Under the pieces are notes generated by a model, which was not told the DNA's origin, did not search any database, and saw nothing but the letters and a program-made list of their open reading frames with translations. From NCBI GenBank assembly GCA_949752735.1, contig OX457036.1:6512577-6576576 (forward strand): a DNA stretch of 64,000 nucleotides, given 5' to 3'. Made by a program: the position numbers and the translations under genes. Shown here one piece after another: positions 11,241-19,956 of the stretch. The number at the start of each line of letters is the position of its first letter. The first letter of the stretch is position 1. This DNA is from Lumbricus terrestris. Taxonomy: Eukaryota > Annelida > Clitellata > Crassiclitellata > Lumbricidae.

Positions 11241-11340
11241 AACTTCCGTTTTACGTAAATGATCTGCGTTTGTGCATTATGCGATCAGACCACAAGTGGA
11301 AATTGAAAAGATAAATTAATTTCGCTTTCTGATCTCACAA

Positions 11341-11376
11341 ATATATATAAATCCGATTATTCCTTTTTTAGGGTGT
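11341..11376 (-). promoter_or_regulatory. ACACC-TATA promoter-like module
   Basis: ACACCCTAAAAAAGG is followed after 26-27 nt by TTATATATAT. The other side of the box (GGGTGTTTACGAACTGG, GACGGTCACATTTGG) is conserved in copies B, E and F. Confidence 0.5.
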
Positions 11377-11819
11377 TTACGAACTGGATTTTGGACGGTC
11401 ACATTTGGTGCAGTCACAATTAAATTTTGTCGTTGGAAGAAGTTATAATAATATTTATTATGAATTGCATCAGAGTAAAAAAGAACTATAATATACTGTA
11501 TAATTATACCGAGAACTATGACGACTTATTGAAAAAATGTTAGAAACCCTCTTTGCGTTGAATGGGGATAAAATATTTCTTCACAAATGTATTAGTCTCC
11601 CTCTCGTCAACCGACTCTGAAACGACGCCGCAGCTGCTTGCACTTCTGTAATGCCAGTCACAAGCCTGCATAAAGTAGGAGGGCGACGCTAATAATTATT
11701 TGTCACATAGTGCGATTAAATATAAAAAAACGATTAAACGAGCATTATTATTATAAATAAACTATTAACTCTCATCGTCAATATGTTTTGCAACGAAAAA
11801 ATGTCGTTAAATTCTGGAT

Positions 11820-12055
11820 TCATCCATTCATCGATCAATTCATCCATCCGTCCATGCATACATGAATCCATCCATCCTCACTCCATCTATCCAACCCTCC
11901 CTCCATGCATTCATGCATCCATCCCTCCATCTATCCATTCATCCCTCCATCCATTCAACCCTCTATCCACCCATCTCTCCATCCATCGATCCATCCATCG
12001 ATCCATCCATCCGTCCATTCATCCATCCGTCCATTCTTCCATCCATCCATACATT
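11820..12055. repeat. (CATC)n minisatellite-like tract
   Basis: Imperfect CATCCATC units shared with 56570-56800 in arm B. The open frames are Pro/Ser/His/Ile repeats and are not genes. Confidence 0.9.
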
Positions 12056-12169
12056 CAAACTGCAATTGCTCCTCCACTTGAACTCTGAGAGTGTCAGTCC
12101 CCATAGCCTAGAAGGCGACGTTAATCAGCTAAGCAACCAACCGTTTAAGTGCTTAACAGCATGCGACTC

Positions 12170-12285
12170 GATTATTAACTCCGCCACTGGTCACACTCTG
12201 CCAGTGCTAGTCCCAAACCTGGATAAAGGAGGAGGGCGTCGCTAATGGTCTTTGTTACCACACAGTGGACGCTAAACTGCTATTA
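12170..12285 (+). repeat. Short retroposon end, copy in arm A
   Basis: CCGCCACTGGTCACACTC, CTGGATAAAGGAGGAGGGCG and TTACCACACAGTG match the insertion at 60590-60703. Arm B lacks it here (CTCAATTATTGATCC is continuous near 56900), so it inserted after the duplication. Confidence 0.6.
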
Positions 12286-12517
12286 CACACATTCAATTAA
12301 TTATTGATCCATAAATCGACTGAAAATTTGTTGAAGGTTTTTACTGCAGCGTTGTAGAAAACAAATCCATTCTGATAGCTACGAGGAGATAGCCGTGGGG
12401 CACGATGCTCAAGCGTGTTCCTTTTCTTATAACCTCGGTACACAAGAGCTGATAGGCAGCCCTCTCCTTTGCCAACTCATCATTCCACAGACAGTGAAAG
12501 TCAGTGTATGCTACTCA

Positions 12518-13030
12518 TTCTATCTATCTATCTATCTATGCAATTTATATAGCGCCCCTTCAAGGACTCTACTCAGAGGCGCTCCCGACCCAAGCCCGGT
12601 CAAAAAGAAAAGTCTTAAGTAATCCATAGAATGAGCCCGACGTGTTCCGAGGGTGGGAACGCAGGTTAGAGGGAAGGTCATTCCAAACGGAAGGGCCAAT
12701 GACCGAGAATGCCCTGCTCTGCCTAGTGGCAGTGCGGGCGTAAGGAACCATAAAGTCACCTCTAGTGGCCGAGCGCAGAGATCGGCGACCCACAGTAGTA
12801 GAAGTCAAAGTGAATAACTCACAGAGATAAGATGGTGCTGTGCCCAAGACACAGCGCCAAGCAAAAGAAGCAACCCTGAAGTGGATGCGTGACTGAACTG
12901 GAAGCCAATGTAAGACATCACGAATGTAATCAGAGATGTGGCCAAACTTAGGGACACCGCCCACCAGGCGAGCAGCCGCCCGCAGGACCCCCTCCAAACA
13001 ACGCAGACGAACCTGAGGAAGGCCAAAGTA
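12518..13030 (-). pseudogene. 5'-truncated CR1/L2 element, 3' part of RT ORF plus tail
   Basis: On the minus strand a 142-codon open stretch (12569-12997) shows the L2/CR1 C-terminal signature: ARLVGGVPKFGH, VLHWLPVQSRIHF, LGTAPSYLCELF, FSVIGPSVWNDLPSNLR and LLKTFLFDRA. The 3' end is AGCGCCTCTGAGTAG, then GGGCGCTATATAAATTG and an (ATAG)n tail. Arm B has continuous sequence across this point (CACTCATTATGGCCTATT near 57118), so it inserted after the segmental duplication. Not functional: no endonuclease and no catalytic RT core. Confidence 0.9.
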
Positions 13031-13245
13031 TTATTATTGCCTATTTTTGATGGAACTGTAAGTTTAGCAGAAGTCTGGAACTAAATTTTGGTCCCTGGAA
13101 AATTAGTAACACAATTTATTTTTGTCATGGTTACTGCATTAGCAGCGTTGCTTCATAACAAAGATCATCGGTTTTTTCTTACGGAGCATTCACAATAATT
13201 ATTTATTATTGTTTCCAAGATTGCCTTTGACCATGCTGCACGATA

Positions 13246-13280
13246 TGTATATTAAACTTTTAAATAGCTATTTAAGGTGT
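13246..13280 (-). promoter_or_regulatory. ACACC-TATA promoter-like module
   Basis: ACACCTTAAATAGCT is followed after 26 nt by TAATATAC. Paralogue at 57321-57356. Confidence 0.5.
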
Positions 13281-13479
13281 CTAGAAAAACATAAGAAATC
13301 GATGAGTTAAAAGTCTGACAGAAATAAAAGCGCTAACGAAAACACGAGAAAATTGTTACCAGAAAATATATCAACTGTTTAAAACATGAAGAATTAAAAT
13401 CAAGAAAATAGGAAACAATGTCATGTCATCAGTTCTTGAAAGTCGGATGTCACGGAAATCTTATGTTGGGGCCGAACGC

Positions 13480-13540
13480 ACAGCGAACGCCTCTCCAACG
13501 CTTCTGCTTAGAGAGGCGCTATATAAATGGTAATTATTCC
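13480..13540 (+). repeat. CR1/L2-type 3' end
   Basis: CTTAGAGAGGCGCTATATAAATGG, the recurrent end of L2 elements and L2-tailed SINEs in this window. No coding part remains. Confidence 0.5.
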
Positions 13541-13659
13541 ATGATAATATTATAATAAAACACGACAAAGACGACGTGTAATAACAAAAAGCGACATGAA
13601 TGGCTTACTTCACTTTTCCTAGGTTAAGAATTATTGTCATTTCGTAACTTTCACAAAGC

Positions 13660-13694
13660 TTATAATACTCATTGGTAACGCTGATTTAAGGTGT
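13660..13694 (-). promoter_or_regulatory. ACACC-TATA promoter-like module
   Basis: ACACCTTAAATCAGC is followed after 27 nt by TATTATAAGC. The box (AAGGTGTCTA on the plus strand) matches the module at 13246. Confidence 0.45.
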
Positions 13695-14214
13695 CTAAAT
13701 AAAGACTAAGAGAATTGTTGAATAAACACTTTACGCTCCAGAGCAACCTGATGTTCTCTTTCAGATCTACATGATCGAGAAGATCAACGGAAGCTTAATC
13801 ACTGTTCAAAACTTGTTATTTTATTACCAAAACATAATGTTGTTCATTTAGGTGGTGCCTGGCGCATCGAAAACTCAATGACAGCAACTTCAAAATGTAA
13901 TCTCTTTCAATAAAGTGTCTGGATTTTAATATCCAAATGGGCAATACAGCCACGTTCAAAAGTGAATCTATAATACTATTGAAAGCAAAAAAATACGCTT
14001 TTAACTGAGATTCGCTGTATAATAATTTGGTGGCGATAAACTATGGCCGCAGTAGGTTTCATCACCTTCGGTGGGTGACTGTTTAGGGCTGGACTAAAAA
14101 AATTAGCGCTACGATTCGTCACAAAGGGAAGAGACGACAGTTCCATAAATCAATGTTAGAGACCCGGGGTGCGGTCGGCGGCGCCCCACTGAGGCAAGAT
14201 CAGTTGAAGATTAA

Positions 14215-14858
14215 CCCTTCGGAAGTGAGGTGGCGATTTGTAACGCCAGAAGTGAGGTGGGGTTTGACAAACCCCAATACATATTTTTATTTTCAAGCCG
14301 CGATATCAAATGGAATATACTAAGTTGAGTTAAACTATTCTTCTATGATCAATAATCAACTAAACAGACGATTACCACGAACAAATATCTCCTTTCAATC
14401 CTTATTAGATGGCCAGAAGGTTAACCCATCCAATGTGTACTTAACCCATGCAAGTTTGGGTCCTTATGTGCAACATTATCAAATGCACGAATAACCATAA
14501 TTATATATAGGCCCTATTTTTAATACAACATAAAATGTTTTAGCCATCATTGTCGTCAGCCTTCTCAATGCCAATGCAACACAGAATTGACGTGTTCAAG
14601 GCACACTCGCATGCCAAATCATGGCTCATAAAATCAACATGTATAATTGTTTGTATACAAAAAAATGCAATTTCCTTTAAATATGCCACAAAATAAAAAT
14701 AACTGTTTGTTCAAATTACCTGAAATTGTGGTAAAGTGTCCGTTTTTCATAATCACAAAGGTAGAAAGAAATAATTAGAACTGGATCCATGTTTTCCGCT
14801 AAAAATTTAAAGTAGAATGCCTCTTGGGTGTGTCACACCCCACCTCACCTCCGACGGG
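14215..14858. mobile_element. piggyBac-like MITE (TTAA target)
   Basis: Ends CCCTTCGGAAGTGAGGTGG and CCACCTCACCTCCGACGGG are inverted repeats flanked by TTAA (14211-14214 and 14859-14862). Arm B keeps the empty site, GAAGATTAAGGAGCAAGG near 57567, with a single TTAA. Both subterminal regions carry a hairpin (GGGGTTTGACAAACCCC at 14253; GGGTGTGTCACACCC at 14826). It encodes nothing. Confidence 0.92.
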
Positions 14859-15439
14859 TTAAGGAGCAAGGTCATTGAAGCAACTCAATGCTCTGTAGAT
14901 CTATACTGAAAAGCATGATATTGTAAAGAATCTCGATCTACTAGGGCTGGGCAAAAGACCACCAGGAACCGAGCTCCAGACCCTAGTCGTTAAGGCGATG
15001 TCCGTCCGTCGTGTAGTCCGGCGTCAACTGGGGATTGACGACTAGCCAGTCAGGCTTGAAACACTTTTATTCGACTTCAAGAAAACCCTCGTTAAGCTGT
15101 CCTCAGCCAACTTCTATAGCGCCAGAGTTCGGAGCAAGTTCGGAGCAAGTTCGGAGCAAGTTCGGAGCAATTCGCGTAGCGCCACTGTCTGAAAACTAAT
15201 ATACCACTGTCGGCAGTAATTGCCAACGCAGAATGCTGAATCGTCGTCGCGTAGAGGACCGCTGCTTCGCCAGCGCACGTCGAAGTCGGTGAAACGGGTC
15301 GGGTTTCGAACCAGAGTCGACGTCGTCGTTGCGTAGCGATAAAACTGAACCACTGCGCTCACCCGGTCGGAAACGTTGGCAGATCCGGAGTCGAATGGCG
15401 TCGTCGTTGCGTAGCGAGAATCACCAGACTCTCCGTCGT

Positions 15440-15870
15440 CAGCAGCGTCGGATGGCAGAGAGAACGGCTGTGGGTCAAGAATCGAACCCCAGCCACCAGC
15501 GTCGGACAGCAAAGGCTTACGAACCTTTCGTCGTCGACAGCGTCGGATCGTAGTCGTCGTAGATTCACGAAAGTCCCCAGACTTTCCGCCGTCAGCCGCG
15601 TCGAGTTACAGAAGAGCACGACTGTGGGTCAAGAATCGAACCCCAGCCACCAGCGTCGGACAGCAAAGGCTTACGAACCTTTCGTCGTCGACAGCGTCGG
15701 ATCGTAGTCGTCGTAGATTCACGAAAGTCCCCAGACTTTCCGCCGTCAGCCGCGTCGGATTCCAGAAGAGCTCGACTGTGGGTCAAGAATCGAACCCCAG
15801 CCACCAGCGTCGGACAGCAAAGGCTTACGAACCTTTCGTCGTCGACAGCGTCGGATTGCAGACGTCGTAG
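15440..15870. repeat. 154-bp tandem array inside the LTR
   Basis: CTGTGGGTCAAGAATCG recurs at 15468, 15622 and 15776, a 154-bp period with nearly three units. Each unit carries CACCAGCGTCGGACAGC and TTTCGTCGTCGACAGCG. The right LTR has the same array shifted by 5035 bp. CG-rich; probably U5/R region given the minus orientation. Confidence 0.9.
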
Positions 15871-16089
15871 ATTCACCGTAGCGCTCTTCGAAGCGTTTTC
15901 TCCCGTACGACTCGTAGCTGCACTGCGCCTCGAACCTGTAACACTCGGCTGTCGCTGCACTCTTCTATCTCACGGCGACCGCGTCGGCTGATCCTTCCGT
16001 TCGACGACTGTTGTAACAACTGTGTTCCTTGACGTGACTGTTTCCTTCGATGACTTCTTCTCGGTGACTGCCGTGCCTGCGCACGCACT

Positions 16090-16101
16090 CGTATATATAC
16101 G
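16090..16101 (-). promoter_or_regulatory. Possible LTR TATA box
   Basis: CGTATATATACG is the only TATA-like stretch in the LTR and lies past the 43-bp repeats in the element's reading direction, where a U3 core promoter would sit. It is palindromic, so orientation is not informative. Confidence 0.3.
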
Positions 16102-16185
16102 TATGCGCCAAGCCACGCCCATGCATATATTATGTAGACGCTGGACCACGCCCTGCATATATTATGTAGTCGCCTGTCAGGCCCA

Positions 16186-16405
16186 GGTAGACGCTTAGCC
16201 ACGCCTTGCATAAATTAAGTAGACGCCATGTAGACGCTTAGCCACGCCTTGCATAAATTAAGTAGACGCCATGTAGACGCTTAGCCACGCCTTGCATAAA
16301 TTAAGTAGACGGCATGTTGACGCTTAGCCACGCCTATGCATAAATTAAGTAGACGCCATGTAGACGCTTAGCCACGCCTATGCATAAATTAAGTAGACGG
16401 CATGT
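16186..16405. repeat. 43-bp tandem repeats inside the LTR
   Basis: Five copies of a unit containing GACGCTTAGCCACGCC and GCATAAATTAAGTAGAC, period 43-44 bp. In the element's orientation they lie just after its start, in U3, where enhancer repeats are common. The right LTR carries the same array at 21221-21440. Confidence 0.9.
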
Positions 16406-16478
16406 TTCAACGATACACAGGCAGACAGGGACACGGACAATTAATTAAAACAAATTGCAGGGGCCTATTTTTACAACA

Positions 16479-16491
16479 CGACTCCCCCAGA
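16479..16491 (-). other. Polypurine tract next to the 3' LTR
   Basis: On the minus strand CTGGGGGAGTCG runs directly into TGTTGTAAAA, the LTR start. A G-rich purine run here is the usual plus-strand primer site. Confidence 0.65.
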
Positions 16492-17146
16492 AGCAATCCA
16501 AGGCCCACCTTGGAGCACTAACAGAAAATCTACCCGACAATCGGAGTAAAACATTAATTGTCCAACTATACAGCAAATGCAAGAGTATCTGTACCAAAAG
16601 AAAATCTAACAAGTTTTCCAATCAGCAAAATGCTGTACATCAGCTTGCCACAGAAATAACTGCCACACGGTACCGTAATTAAAGACATCATAAATAGCCA
16701 AGCTGAATCGGGTGCGAAGTGCTTTTCGCGCACATCCCCCTTTTTGTTCGGCTCTTTTCTTGCGGGTGCGAAGTGCCATCTCGGTCACAACCCCCTTTTA
16801 TTTATTTTTTTCTCGCCTGTTTTTCATGTCTCTGCCTGTTCTTCTTTTTTTCTCTCTTTTTTTTCAGGCTTATTTCTCTATTTTTTTTTCCATTTCGGGT
16901 ACGGTGTGAACTGTTTTGTTCACACCCCCCTTCTTTCTTTTTTTTTTTTCTTTTTCAAAACGACATAGCATAAGTACAAACAATTGAATAGCTAACTATA
17001 CAGCCGGCAATTACGCCTAATCAAAAAAAATAAGCTCGGAGTCAGGCACGACTCAACAATTATTTCTGCAAAGAAAAAGAATAGAGATGGGAACCCGGCA
17101 CGGCTCCATAACCATTCTATCCCCCAATCGCTCCCATCATCCGGAC
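16492..17146 (-). other. Non-coding 3' region of the LTR element
   Basis: About 650 bp between the Gag-protease stop codon and the 3' LTR, where pol would be expected. It is T-rich on the plus strand and has no RT, RNase H or integrase similarity in any frame. Confidence 0.7.
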
Positions 17147-19885
17147 TCAATCATCTATCCAAATTACTTCCTGCGGCGACGGTACAGGAGTCAGAGCCGT
17201 AGGGATACAACCGTCGTAAATCCCTCGCAGGAGCTCATCCGGCCAGTGGGGGTATTTTCCGGACATAATCTCCACGAAGCATTCCACCGAAACAATGGGC
17301 GCCAGTTCGCGTCCCTGCCTTACGACGTGGGTAGCCTCAGAGCGCGTCATCCCCTGTCCCAAGACATCGGCGAAATCCGCACTAGAAATTTCGGGAAGAG
17401 GGTTGTCGTCCAGCACCGGATCAGGAATAGCAGACAGGAAATCATCATCTGATAACAGATCAGGAATATCGGGCAGATTATCTTCGTCGAAACCAAACAC
17501 GAATTCGTCTAGAAAGTCGATGTCTTCCAACGCCATTGGTACGGCGGCATCGACACCACCTGAAGCCTCCAACACCGGGGCGACAGCTTCCGAAAGGAGG
17601 GTGGCTACCGAACCCAGAGCAGCGGGCGCCAAGGATGCCTCCCGGATTCGACGGATTCTTGCGGCGCGGCAATTCCTCTCATGCCTCCATCTGAGCTTCC
17701 GTGCATTCGGTCCTTCGAAAGCGGTTCCGCAGAACGAGCAGCACTTAGCATCGGACGACTCCATATTTCTCGACTGGTGCGGTCCACTGCCGCTAGCGTC
17801 CTTATGTGGATAGTTTCGGACATGCGCAGTCCGCCGGCGTCGCTTGGCCAAGGGCACGCACGTGCATAATTGGCAACGCCGATCGGCACGCACAATCGTC
17901 GGCCCCTTGTGGGGCGCGATCCTCCAGTCATTTTTCGGGTCAACCCTCCGGTCATTTTTCGGGTCGACCTTCCGGTCATTTTTTGGGTCGACCTTCCGGT
18001 CATTTTTTTTTAATTGCGTAGGATGCACCCACAAGTCATGCGCCCTCAAGGATTTTTCGATATTTGCAACGCGCAGGTCAGGAAGTGAATCAGCAGTTAA
18101 CATCGCAGGCTGTTCATTCAAATTCACCACACGAATGCACATTTTATCATCATCATCATTCAGCACAACTCTAGCTACATGCAATCCCGGCCGAATCTCT
18201 TTAGATTCAGTCATCCACGCTTCAGCTGTGGTCGTCAAATCACGATATTGCGTCCTACAAGGGATATCGCACTGCGAACGAGGAAGAACAGTTGTCTCCT
18301 CAGCAACAATAACCCTGCGACACCAAAGTGAACCATTGCCCTTAACCAAAGAAATGCGGCGTCTACCAACAAAGAGTGCACCCTGACCAAAACCAAGTCG
18401 ACAGCGGTGTTGCCTCAACCAATCCATTCCCAGCATTGGTTCCCCAATCTGGTCAGAGACGAGAAAATTAGTCTCAATGGAAAAACCTCTGGAAATCCTA
18501 ATTGGGACATCAACCTGACCCAAAACCCTTATCTGTGTTCCGTTAGCAGCCAAGAGAATGCGAGTGCTAGGCTGGAGCAACAAACCATCAACATCAGACG
18601 AGGGAACCAGGCTTACCTCCGACCCAGTGTCCACTAGGCATGTTCTTTGCCGTCCGTTGATCATTCCCTGGATGTAGACTGCGTTGTTCGTCACAACCGT
18701 TGCTCTGTCTCTCGTTGTATGGTTGGTGACGGTCTCTTCGTTTCGCTCGGTCGTCGGCTGACCCGAGTCGCGTTCGTCGTTCCGACGGTCTGGAAACTGT
18801 CGGCGTTGTCGGCACTGGCGTGCGTAGTGCCCTGGGGACCCGCATTTGAAACAGGTCGACCCACGTCCCAGACTTCCTGATGCGTTACCTTGAGACGGAA
18901 TGGTCGGCGGAGCCATCGGTGCGGAGTTGAAGTTCGTCCTGTTCGAGCTTCGAAGTCCCTCCAGCTGTCGGCAGATTCTTTCTTCCATGTCCTGCTGCCA
19001 CTTGCGCTGGGCAGTGAAGAAGTCGTCCAGCTGAGACTGAAGCTGTCCTCTGGTGTCGGCCTCCTGAGTTCCTCTTATTCGATTCGCCGGTCTGCGACGA
19101 TCCTCCAGGTCTGCGGTCTGTTGATACGCCGACAAGCGTAGAGCTGTTCGGTACGCCTCGTCGATCGTCTTCGGTTCCCGTTCTCTCACCTTTAGAGACA
19201 GCTCCCGGTCACGGATAGCTTCAAGGAAGGCGTCCTTAGCAACGATCTCGGTCGTCTCGTTCGACGGCACTGGATAGGCGAGAACAACAAGTCTCCGGAT
19301 GTCGTGCAGCAGATCTCCCAGACTTTCATCCGCCCTCTGGCGACGATAGTAGAGTTGCGCACGAAAAGTCTCAGCTTGACCTTCCGCGCCGTATCGTTGA
19401 CGAAGTCTCTCGACCAGCTGTTCATACGTCACCTCCGTTCGCGCTCCAAAGTCCCACAACAGCTGCGTTGCTGCCTTTTCCAAGGAAACACGGAGAAAGT
19501 CGACTTTGTCGATTGCCGTCCATCTATTGTGGCGTGCGCAGACGTCGAATTGTGCCAAGAACGATTCGAGAGACCCAGTCCCATCGAATTTTGCTGGTTT
19601 CATGGTCATCTTCCGTTCGCTGACCAAGCGACTGACGTTGTCCAAGACTTTCGTCTCCCAGGCGGTCGAGTCTCTCTCAGGAATCAGCAGACTTCTGCGA
19701 TCCTTCTTCGGCACGTCGTCGAAATCGATTCTCTCCATGAAGCGGCTGGACTCGACCTCAAAGTCGACCAAGAGGTCCGTCCTTCGTCCCACTGCTGGCG
19801 TCGAAGTCATCGAGCGGTCATCAGCGTTCCCGTCCATCTCTGCAGTGTTCCACATTGTCGCTGAATTTCGCTCCACAGGCTGCAA
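17147..19885 (-). CDS. Gag-aspartic protease polyprotein with unrecognised C-terminal region
   Basis: 912 residues, intact. An N-terminal linker precedes a retrotransposon Gag capsid domain (about 93-260; FDGTGSLESFLAQFD, ATQLLWDFG, YRRQRADESLGDLLHDIRRL). A CCHC zinc knuckle follows near 342-356 (CFKCGSPGHYARQC), then a retropepsin-like protease (LVDTGSEVSLVPSSD near 416, with MLGMDWL as the later hydrophobic loop). Gag packages the RNA and the protease cuts the polyprotein. A normal Ty3/gypsy element continues into RT, but this one has an octapeptide repeat (RKVDPKND, about 626-655), a basic segment (AKRRRRTAH), a C2HC-type finger (CSFCGT...HERNC, about 712-736) and an acidic, Asp/Pro/Leu-rich end. 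The function of this tail is unknown. The start codon is the first ATG after the primer-binding site. Confidence 0.9.
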   Translation of the reverse strand: MQPVERNSATMWNTAEMDGNADDRSMTSTPAVGRRTDLLVDFEVESSRFMERIDFDDVPKKDRRSLLIPERDSTAWETKVLDNVSRLVSERKMTMKPAKFDGTGSLESFLAQFDVCARHNRWTAIDKVDFLRVSLEKAATQLLWDFGARTEVTYEQLVERLRQRYGAEGQAETFRAQLYYRRQRADESLGDLLHDIRRLVVLAYPVPSNETTEIVAKDAFLEAIRDRELSLKVREREPKTIDEAYRTALRLSAYQQTADLEDRRRPANRIRGTQEADTRGQLQSQLDDFFTAQRKWQQDMEERICRQLEGLRSSNRTNFNSAPMAPPTIPSQGNASGSLGRGSTCFKCGSPGHYARQCRQRRQFPDRRNDERDSGQPTTERNEETVTNHTTRDRATVVTNNAVYIQGMINGRQRTCLVDTGSEVSLVPSSDVDGLLLQPSTRILLAANGTQIRVLGQVDVPIRISRGFSIETNFLVSDQIGEPMLGMDWLRQHRCRLGFGQGALFVGRRRISLVKGNGSLWCRRVIVAEETTVLPRSQCDIPCRTQYRDLTTTAEAWMTESKEIRPGLHVARVVLNDDDDKMCIRVVNLNEQPAMLTADSLPDLRVANIEKSLRAHDLWVHPTQLKKNDRKVDPKNDRKVDPKNDRRVDPKNDWRIAPHKGPTIVRADRRCQLCTCVPLAKRRRRTAHVRNYPHKDASGSGPHQSRNMESSDAKCCSFCGTAFEGPNARKLRWRHERNCRAARIRRIREASLAPAALGSVATLLSEAVAPVLEASGGVDAAVPMALEDIDFLDEFVFGFDEDNLPDIPDLLSDDDFLSAIPDPVLDDNPLPEISSADFADVLGQGMTRSEATHVVRQGRELAPIVSVECFVEIMSGKYPHWPDELLRGIYDGCIPTALTPVPSPQEVIWIDD
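17925..18012 (-). repeat. 24-bp in-frame repeat encoding RKVDPKND
   Basis: About 3.5 units of GGTCATTTTTCGGGTCGACC on the plus strand. The period is divisible by three, so the reading frame is kept. The last units differ (RIAPHKGP). It sits right after the protease domain, where pol is missing. Confidence 0.85.
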
Positions 19886-19937
19886 TCAGTTCGTAGCTGG
19901 GACCAGCTTTGTAGAAGTCCGACGAAATCCAATCACT

Positions 19938-19953
19938 CCACTTCACGGTACCA
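19938..19953 (-). other. Primer-binding site
   Basis: On the minus strand TGGTACCGTGAAGTGG begins three bases after the 5' LTR end. The leading TGG pairs with a tRNA CCA end. I cannot name the tRNA. Confidence 0.65.
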
Positions 19954-19956
19954 GTT

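Larger units (their letters stand above)
10706..11376 (-). repeat. CRE/ETS-bearing locus family, copy A
   Basis: Colinear with 54840-55733 in arm B. Shared blocks are CCTGTATCAACCTCA, AAGGTCACTTCAG, TAGCCTGCTCTGTTCGCTC, AAAACCGGTAAAATC, then ACGTCACATCCGGCTGCGC (11129-11147), a GT microsatellite, TTACGTAAATGATC and the module at 11341-11376. No conserved ORF. The promoter-like module reads leftward into the unit. Confidence 0.55.
14922..16478 (-). repeat. 3' LTR (left copy)
   Basis: Starts TGTAAAGAATCTCG and ends TTACAACA on the plus strand. It holds four GTTCGGAGCAA units (15127-15171), a 154-bp tandem array and a 43-bp tandem array. At 1557 bp it is long for a Ty3/gypsy LTR. The open frames inside it come from the tandem repeats. 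Confidence 0.95.

Noticed and set aside
15114..16211. Open frames of 62-132 codons in both LTRs
   Set aside because: They repeat with the 154-bp array, lie in all frames, and their identity between LTRs only reflects LTR identity.
17295..17813. 172-codon plus-strand frame and other frames opposite the Gag ORF
   Set aside because: Shadow frames of the minus-strand ORF without recognisable domains.
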